From Planctomycetota bacterium (lineage in GTDB: Bacteria; Planctomycetota; Phycisphaerae; Phycisphaerales; Phycisphaeraceae): DNA of 64,000 nt. Under the pieces are notes generated by a model. The model searched no databases and was not told where the DNA came from. It was given only the letters and a program-made list of their open reading frames with translations. The stretch lies in the NCBI GenBank assembly GCA_026386955.1, contig JAPLMQ010000295.1:23561-87560 (forward strand), written 5' to 3'. This document shows positions 59,326 through 64,000 of this stretch, one piece after another; within the stretch, counting starts at the first letter, position 1; every line of letters begins with the position of its first letter. The translations under genes were made by a program, and so were the position numbers.

Positions 59326-59898
59326 TTGTCACAACCTAAAACTCATACCGCCGTGGACATTGTCCTGATCGGCCTCGCCATTCCACTTGGCGGAATGACC
59401 ACGTTGGTGCTGTGGATCGCGTGGCTGTTCTCGCTCATACTCATCGCCTCATGGGGGCTGGGGCTCCTTGGCATGCCTGCCGATTTGGTCATGGCCCTCG
59501 GACTCATGTCCGCTCTGCCCACCTTCCTGTCGCCGCTGGTTGGCATGGTGTGCGGTCCCGTCTTGTGCTGGGCCTTCCTCTATCTGGATAGCGATCCGCC
59601 CTCGCTGACCCCATCCGTCCTTGCCAAGCGCATCGCCTTGGCAGCTTGCGCGGGGTGGTTGCTCAGCTTGCTCGGGGCGTCGCTGATGTTCTTCGGCGTT
59701 GTGCTGGTCAACGGTCTGACGGAGCGGGTCTGCCTCGCATTTGGCAAGGATGGCGTGGTCTCCACCATCGCCCTACCCTTGGCGTTTGCGTTCGACATCG
59801 TGTCGGTGCCGGCGGGCGCGATCGTCGGCGGCATCATCGGAATCGCCGCGGCCGTCTACCTCAGTTCGCGGAAGCCAAAAATCATTCAGGCAGGTTGA
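59326..59898 (+). CDS. Multi-pass membrane protein of unknown function
   Basis: A 190-residue protein with about four membrane segments (IVLIGLAIPLGGMTTLVLWI, LILIASWGLGLLGMPADLVM, a short one around GMVCGPVLCWAFLYL, and two near the C-terminus). The proposed start is TTG at 59326, preceded by GAGGGG at about 7 bases; no ATG gives a comparable N-terminus. Base use is less GC-biased than its neighbours. That, together with the weak start, could indicate a recently acquired or fast-evolving gene. No family is recognised. Confidence 0.6.
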   Translation: MSQPKTHTAVDIVLIGLAIPLGGMTTLVLWIAWLFSLILIASWGLGLLGMPADLVMALGLMSALPTFLSPLVGMVCGPVLCWAFLYLDSDPPSLTPSVLAKRIALAACAGWLLSLLGASLMFFGVVLVNGLTERVCLAFGKDGVVSTIALPLAFAFDIVSVPAGAIVGGIIGIAAAVYLSSRKPKIIQAG

Positions 59899-59959
59899 GG
59901 CGAACACCAACGCGTGTCGGAGATCGCGGCGACGAGGGAGACGCGAGAAGCCGCTCTGG

Positions 59960-62900
59960 TCACCTCAACCCCACCTCAAACCCCGTCGGCCCCAGCGGCA
60001 GCCTGATCTCCACCTTCCCCTCCTTCGCCACGATCGCCTCCGTCTTGCCCGCGATCGTCACCGACTTCACGCGCTGCGCCACGGGGCCGGTCAGCACCAG
60101 CACCGGCACGGCCTCCTGCGAGTCGACGGCGCCCTTGATCGTATTGCCGCTGACCATCAGGTCGACCGGGAAGTTGCAGCGGACGCCCAGGCCCTGGGCC
60201 GTGAGTTGGGTGAAGCGCTCGACCATGTAGTGGTCGGCCTTGCCGCGGCGGGAGAAGCTGGCGGCGATGCCGTCGAACTCCACGCCGTCGACATTTCCAG
60301 CCGCCCGGCTCTCGGGCATGAAGACCCAATCCGTCCGCCCCGGCGCTTCAACCTTCGCGCCCAGGTCCCCCGCGAGCGGCGTCACCTTCGGCGCCTCCTG
60401 CGCCGGCAGCGCGGGGAAGAGCACCGCCAGAACGCCGCGCCCCGCGGGGCGGCGGAGGTGGATGAGCGTCTGCTTGCGCCGGTCGGCGGGCAGCTCGACG
60501 GTGCCCGTGCCCACCTTGCCGCGGTCCTTGTCGAGCAGGTAGACCAGCAGGTCGACGCCGAACTTCCCCTTGGCGCGGATCGGCGTCGACTCGAAGTCGG
60601 CGATCTCGCCGTAGGCCCAGAGCGTCCACTCGCTGGGGAGCTGCCCGCGGACGACGTCGCGGACGACGAAGTAGTTCGGCCCATCGGGGTCGGCGTCGTT
60701 GAGGAAGAGGATCCGCCGCGTCCAGGGCGTGGTCATCGAGCGGCCGTTGATCGGCTCGGTCTTCATCGGCCAATCCTTCACGCCCGCGTGCTCCTTGAGG
60801 CTGAGCATGTCGATGGTGACGTCGCCCTGGAGGAGCCCGCCGCCGACGCCGGCGAAGAAGCTGGTGACGTCGCCCAGCGAGTCGTCCCACATGTGGTTGA
60901 CGTCGACCTTGTTGTGGAACCAGGGGTGGAACTCGCCGTAGCCGTGGTCCATGCAGAGCGGCGCGCCCTTGGCCCAGAGGACGAAGTGACCCTGGTCCAT
61001 GTCCCAGTGCGAGTAGGTCTGCCCCTCGCGGAAGAACATCTTGGTCTCCTTGCCGCTGGGCACGTGCGACTGCAGCACGGCGCCGAAGCCGGAGAACTTC
61101 TTCCCGCCCGTGGGCGCGGGGGCGATCGGCTTGATCGTCGGGTCCTTCAGCGCCAGCTCGTAGTATGGCGGGAGGCCGCCCGCGCCAGGGATGCTCGCCC
61201 ACCAGTGCGAGTGGGCCGCCCCGTAGCTGAGGAACTTCTTGCCCTTCATCTCCGCCTCGTTGCCAAAGCCGTGCTCCCGCCACATCCACATCAGGTTGCC
61301 CGCGAGCGTGGGGTCGGCGTCGGCGATGCCCTTGGCCCACATCGCGAAGTCGTCGACGTTCTCGTAGACGTAGCTGTTGCCGATCTGCACGATCCCGCGC
61401 TGGTTGTTGAACTGCGGGTCGGGCGGCGTCTGCATCGAGAGGTAGTACTCGAGGAACTTGCGGGTCTTGGGGTGCCGGTAATAGTCCTTGATGCCCAAGT
61501 GCTTGAGGGCCGCCATCGACATCGAGTGCTCGTTCCACGCGGCGAGCGTGTAGTGGATCGACTCGAGCCAGGCGCCGTCGGGCGAGGCCCACTGGTCGAG
61601 CTCGCGGTCGAGCTGGGTGGTGCAGGCGTTGATCCAGTTCTTCGACTCGGGGTGGTCGGCCAGGACCATGCCCAGCAGGCCCACGCCGTCGTAGCAGAAC
61701 GAGCTCATGTTGGGGTTGGCGGCGTAGCCCTTCTCGGGCGCCCAGTAGCCGCGCCAGTTGAGCACGTAGGCCATGAAGGCCATCTTGGCGCGGAGCGACG
61801 CCTCCTGCTCGGGCGTCATCGTGCCCGAGCCGAGCACGAGGTCGGCCACGTTGGCGATGGCGAAGGTCGTCTGCGTGATGTGGTGGGGCGGGCGGGGGTT
61901 GACGAGCATGATCTTGACCGTCTCGTCGGCCATCCTCAGCACCACGTCGCGGATCTTCTCCAGGTTCGCCTTGTCGTTGAGCGAGGGGATGCGCTCGGGG
62001 CCGCCCGGGGCCCACCAGGCGCTGTAGGGCCCGCGCTTGGCCTCGTACTCGGCCTTGTCGGCGTAGAGGCGCGGGTACGTCACGGCCTTGTCCGTCGGCC
62101 ACTCGAGCGTGTAGTCCTTCAGCCGGTCGAGGGCGTTGAGGCAGTAGTCGCGCGTCTTCTGCTTGAAGAAATCGCGCGGGGCGGCGTTGTTCACCTTCTT
62201 CACGGCCTTGTCGCCCGTGCCTTCCGTCACCTCCTCCGTGCGCGGGAAGGCGTCGCTGACGAAGAAGGCCCACTCGCGGTGGCCCGTCGTCAGCTTGAAG
62301 TGGATGGTGAGGCTCTTGTCGGTCCCCATCGTCACGGGGAGCGACTTGGCTCGGCGGAAGGTGAAGAAGGCGTGCGGGTTCTGCACGAGCTTCCACGTCT
62401 CGCCCGGGAGCATGGTGTAGGCGATGTGGTCCCACTTCTCGGGCGCGGTGTTGATGACGCCCAGCATGTCGCCGCCCGCGGCCGACTGGTAGCAGGCCCA
62501 GTGGACCCACTGGTTGGGGAAGACCGACCAGGGCGTGAGCTCGCCGAAGATCGCGTTCTCGTCGTAGTTGATCGGGAACATCTCGCCCGTGTAGGGCTGG
62601 AGGTCCCACGCGCTGCCGACGCTCACCGGCGCGGGCCCGGGCTTGAACGACTGCGGCGCGACCGACTTGTCGGGGCTCAGCCCCGCGGCCACGTCGAAGT
62701 TGAACTCGCAGCGCGAGGGGTCGGTGAACGGCAGCGTGAAGTCCTCCTTCACGCGCACGAGCTCCTCGCCCCGGTTGACCATCACCTCGACGACGTACTT
62801 CTCCCCGTTGGCAAAGGTGTATTCGACCGCGGCCCGCTTGTAGATCGGCCCGTCGTCGACGACCTTCACCGCCCGCTCCTTCACGGTCATGTCGGCGTCG

Positions 62901-63415
62901 ATCCACCCGCGCCCGTACCACTTGGCCTTCCCGCGCACCTGGCTGATCGGCCCGGGCACCTTCAGCGCCGGCGTGGCGGGCGGGAAGACCTGGTTGAGCG
63001 CGGGGATTTTCACGGCGACCAGCGGCGAGGAGAAGACGATGTTGTCGCCCTCGGTGGCGGCCTTGAGCGCGCCGTCGTCGCGCGCGGGTTGGCCGGAGTC
63101 GTCGAGCGTGTAGGCCTTGCGCTCGTTGGGGTTGAGCCCTGCGACGAAGCTGACCTCGAGGTGATGGACCGAGCCGTCGTCCCAGGTGTCGAAGGCCTTG
63201 AACTGCGCGAGGACGGGCTGGCCCGCGGGGTCGCGCAGCGTCGCCTTGGCGAGCTCCTTGAGCTGCCCGCGCGGGGCCTCCACGGCGTAATGCAGCGCCT
63301 GCGCGGAAAATGTCCCGCCGAGGTATTCGTTGAGGTGGATCGTCGCCAGCGGGGCCGCGTGGAGCGGTGAGGCCAGCAGGACGACGAGGGCCAGGAGGAA
63401 GAGGATTCGCTTCAT
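59960..63415 (-). CDS. Secreted heparinase II/III-like lyase with N-terminal RIFT-barrel-like domain
   Basis: A 1151-residue protein. The ATG at 63415 gives a classical signal peptide (MKRILFLLALVVLLASPLHA, cleavage after HAA); the longer frame upstream adds no recognisable domain. Residues about 25-240 form beta-barrel domains like those at the start of PcRGLX/YetA-type lyases (LRDPAGQPVLAQ, FDTWDDGSVHHLEVSF). A long alpha/alpha toroid follows (about 390-780). The heparinase-like beta-sandwich starts near 800 with SHWDMDQGHFVLWAKGAPLC and MDHGYGEFHPWFHNK. The architecture suits an extracellular lyase for large acidic or sulfated polysaccharides. It converges on the small membrane protein gene. 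Confidence 0.8.
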   Translation of the reverse strand: MKRILFLLALVVLLASPLHAAPLATIHLNEYLGGTFSAQALHYAVEAPRGQLKELAKATLRDPAGQPVLAQFKAFDTWDDGSVHHLEVSFVAGLNPNERKAYTLDDSGQPARDDGALKAATEGDNIVFSSPLVAVKIPALNQVFPPATPALKVPGPISQVRGKAKWYGRGWIDADMTVKERAVKVVDDGPIYKRAAVEYTFANGEKYVVEVMVNRGEELVRVKEDFTLPFTDPSRCEFNFDVAAGLSPDKSVAPQSFKPGPAPVSVGSAWDLQPYTGEMFPINYDENAIFGELTPWSVFPNQWVHWACYQSAAGGDMLGVINTAPEKWDHIAYTMLPGETWKLVQNPHAFFTFRRAKSLPVTMGTDKSLTIHFKLTTGHREWAFFVSDAFPRTEEVTEGTGDKAVKKVNNAAPRDFFKQKTRDYCLNALDRLKDYTLEWPTDKAVTYPRLYADKAEYEAKRGPYSAWWAPGGPERIPSLNDKANLEKIRDVVLRMADETVKIMLVNPRPPHHITQTTFAIANVADLVLGSGTMTPEQEASLRAKMAFMAYVLNWRGYWAPEKGYAANPNMSSFCYDGVGLLGMVLADHPESKNWINACTTQLDRELDQWASPDGAWLESIHYTLAAWNEHSMSMAALKHLGIKDYYRHPKTRKFLEYYLSMQTPPDPQFNNQRGIVQIGNSYVYENVDDFAMWAKGIADADPTLAGNLMWMWREHGFGNEAEMKGKKFLSYGAAHSHWWASIPGAGGLPPYYELALKDPTIKPIAPAPTGGKKFSGFGAVLQSHVPSGKETKMFFREGQTYSHWDMDQGHFVLWAKGAPLCMDHGYGEFHPWFHNKVDVNHMWDDSLGDVTSFFAGVGGGLLQGDVTIDMLSLKEHAGVKDWPMKTEPINGRSMTTPWTRRILFLNDADPDGPNYFVVRDVVRGQLPSEWTLWAYGEIADFESTPIRAKGKFGVDLLVYLLDKDRGKVGTGTVELPADRRKQTLIHLRRPAGRGVLAVLFPALPAQEAPKVTPLAGDLGAKVEAPGRTDWVFMPESRAAGNVDGVEFDGIAASFSRRGKADHYMVERFTQLTAQGLGVRCNFPVDLMVSGNTIKGAVDSQEAVPVLVLTGPVAQRVKSVTIAGKTEAIVAKEGKVEIRLPLGPTGFEVGLR

Positions 63416-63567
63416 GGGCGTGCTCGCGGGGGAGTGGGCGGGGAGAACATCGTCGACGAGGAGGCTCGCCGACGGGGGAATGATCAAGATAACCCGTGGG
63501 GGGTGGGTGTCCATGGCGGAGCCAGAGGCACGAAATTGCGGCGCGTGAAATCGACGATGCATCTTCG

Positions 63568-63742
63568 CCCCTCTCCCTTCGGGAGAGGGTGGCACGGATG
63601 TACTCATCCGTGACGGGTGAGGGCGTGAGTCAACGAAAACCCGACGATCTCGACATTGACCGCATGCGAGACCTTGCGAAACCGTTGACTTACGCCCTCA
63701 CCCGGCCGGAGTACCGGCCACCCTCTCCCGGAGGGAGAGGGG
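63568..63742. repeat. Family G inverted-repeat element (175 bp)
   Basis: Ends CCCCTCTCCCTTCGGGAGAG and the reverse-complement-like CTCTCCCGGAGGGAGAGGGG. Each arm is followed inward by a CCCTCACCC-type string (GGGTGAGGGCG and CGCCCTCACCC) and a GTCAAC / GTTGAC pair. It lies in the 434-bp space between the lyase start and the transposase gene, in which I see no other gene. Confidence 0.75.
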
Positions 63743-63849
63743 CATGCCTCCAGGGCCTACGCATCTTAATCCGCACGAATGACAGGACTAACGGGTGATG
63801 GTCCGATGCAAGAGTGGTTGCCAAGCCCTCAGAGCAAGGACGCTCCCCC

Positions 63850-64000
63850 ATGGCGGACTCTCCGGTCAGTTCCATCCACGATTTTTTCGGCGTCCTGCCG
63901 GACCCCCGGGTCGACCGCACCCGCAGCCATGACCTGCTGGACATCCTGACGATCGCGATCTGCGCCGTGGTTTGCGGGGCCGAGAGCTGGGTTCAGGTCG
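63850..64000 (+). CDS. ISAs1-family transposase, N-terminal part, continues beyond the window
   Basis: The first 50 residues (MADSPVSSIHDFFGVLPDPR, then VDRTRSHDLLDILTIAICAV and VCGAESWVQV) match the conserved N-terminus of ISAs1/H-repeat-type DDE transposases, which usually have about 370 residues. The frame is open at the right edge. The left terminal repeat of the insertion sequence is not recognised with confidence; it should lie in the roughly 100 bp before the ATG. Confidence 0.85.
   Translation, partial: MADSPVSSIHDFFGVLPDPRVDRTRSHDLLDILTIAICAVVCGAESWVQV

Noticed and set aside
1..64000. tRNA, rRNA or riboswitch genes
   Set aside because: No cloverleaf, rRNA core or recognisable riboswitch sequence was found by eye in the gene-free stretches; a covariance-model search would be needed to exclude them fully.

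Overview
The window is GC-rich bacterial chromosome. The gene content points to the PVC superphylum, most likely a Planctomycetota member (Phycisphaerae-like). The reasons are a microcompartment shell gene, many large secreted or cytoplasmic polysaccharide-degrading proteins (heparinase II/III-like, GH28, exo-rhamnogalacturonan-lyase-like, DUF5703, BNR-type), a catalytically dead rhomboid with a zinc ribbon, and intergenic repeats of a kind I recall from planctomycete genomes. The lineage is inferred; no rRNA or tRNA gene was seen to settle it.

Layout. 1-9052: secreted or cytoplasmic glycan-degradation genes (a truncated secreted protein at the left edge, a BNR-type protein, a heparinase II/III-like protein, a GH42-like giant). 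9206-11824: an aldolase of the DapA/NAL family with a C-terminal encapsulation-type helix, then a tandem-domain microcompartment shell gene, then an overlapping pseudo-rhomboid with zinc ribbon. This is the most unusual locus in the window. 12337-15277: a GH28-like lipoprotein and class II fructose-bisphosphate aldolase. 15652-24000: housekeeping and mixed genes (CocE-type hydrolase, a DUF4870 gene interrupted by TGA, TyrS, MotAB, a Xer recombinase with a long extension). 24232-26580: a DUF5703 glycoside-hydrolase-like gene. 26623-31418: an accessory island with an ECF42-type sigma factor, DGPF/YCII, VOC, DUF1801 and SRPBCC proteins, and a Phd/PIN toxin-antitoxin pair with a visible operator. 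31424-36693: a GlsB-like membrane protein, a double amidohydrolase, a GGDEF response regulator, UvrB. 36889-41579: membrane glycosyltransferase, deacetylase, GT2, ferredoxin-NADP reductase. 41772-47593: an 1814-residue membrane protein and a small membrane protein. 47690-50001: a broken PcRGLX/YetA-like gene. 50169-54097: an SbcD/SbcC-type pair. 54184-63415: sugar dehydrogenase, Gfo/Idh/MocA oxidoreductase, fatty-acid-hydroxylase-type protein, GH20/GH67-like protein, small membrane protein, and a heparinase-like exoenzyme. 63850-64000: the start of an ISAs1-type transposase.

How the parts may fit. The lyases and hydrolases are suited to acidic plant or algal polysaccharides (pectin, rhamnogalacturonan, sulfated or uronic-acid glycans). 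Such routes yield 2-keto-3-deoxy sugar acids, which DapA-family aldolases cleave to pyruvate plus an aldehyde. Placing that aldolase in a protein shell would confine the aldehyde. This is inference.

The intergenic spaces are crowded with at least seven families of inverted-repeat elements, typically within a few dozen bases of stop codons. Two of them (about 260-280 bp, four copies; and about 115-205 bp with 26-37 bp terminal repeats, three full copies plus one half) look like non-autonomous mobile elements. One supplies the stop codon of a deacetylase gene.
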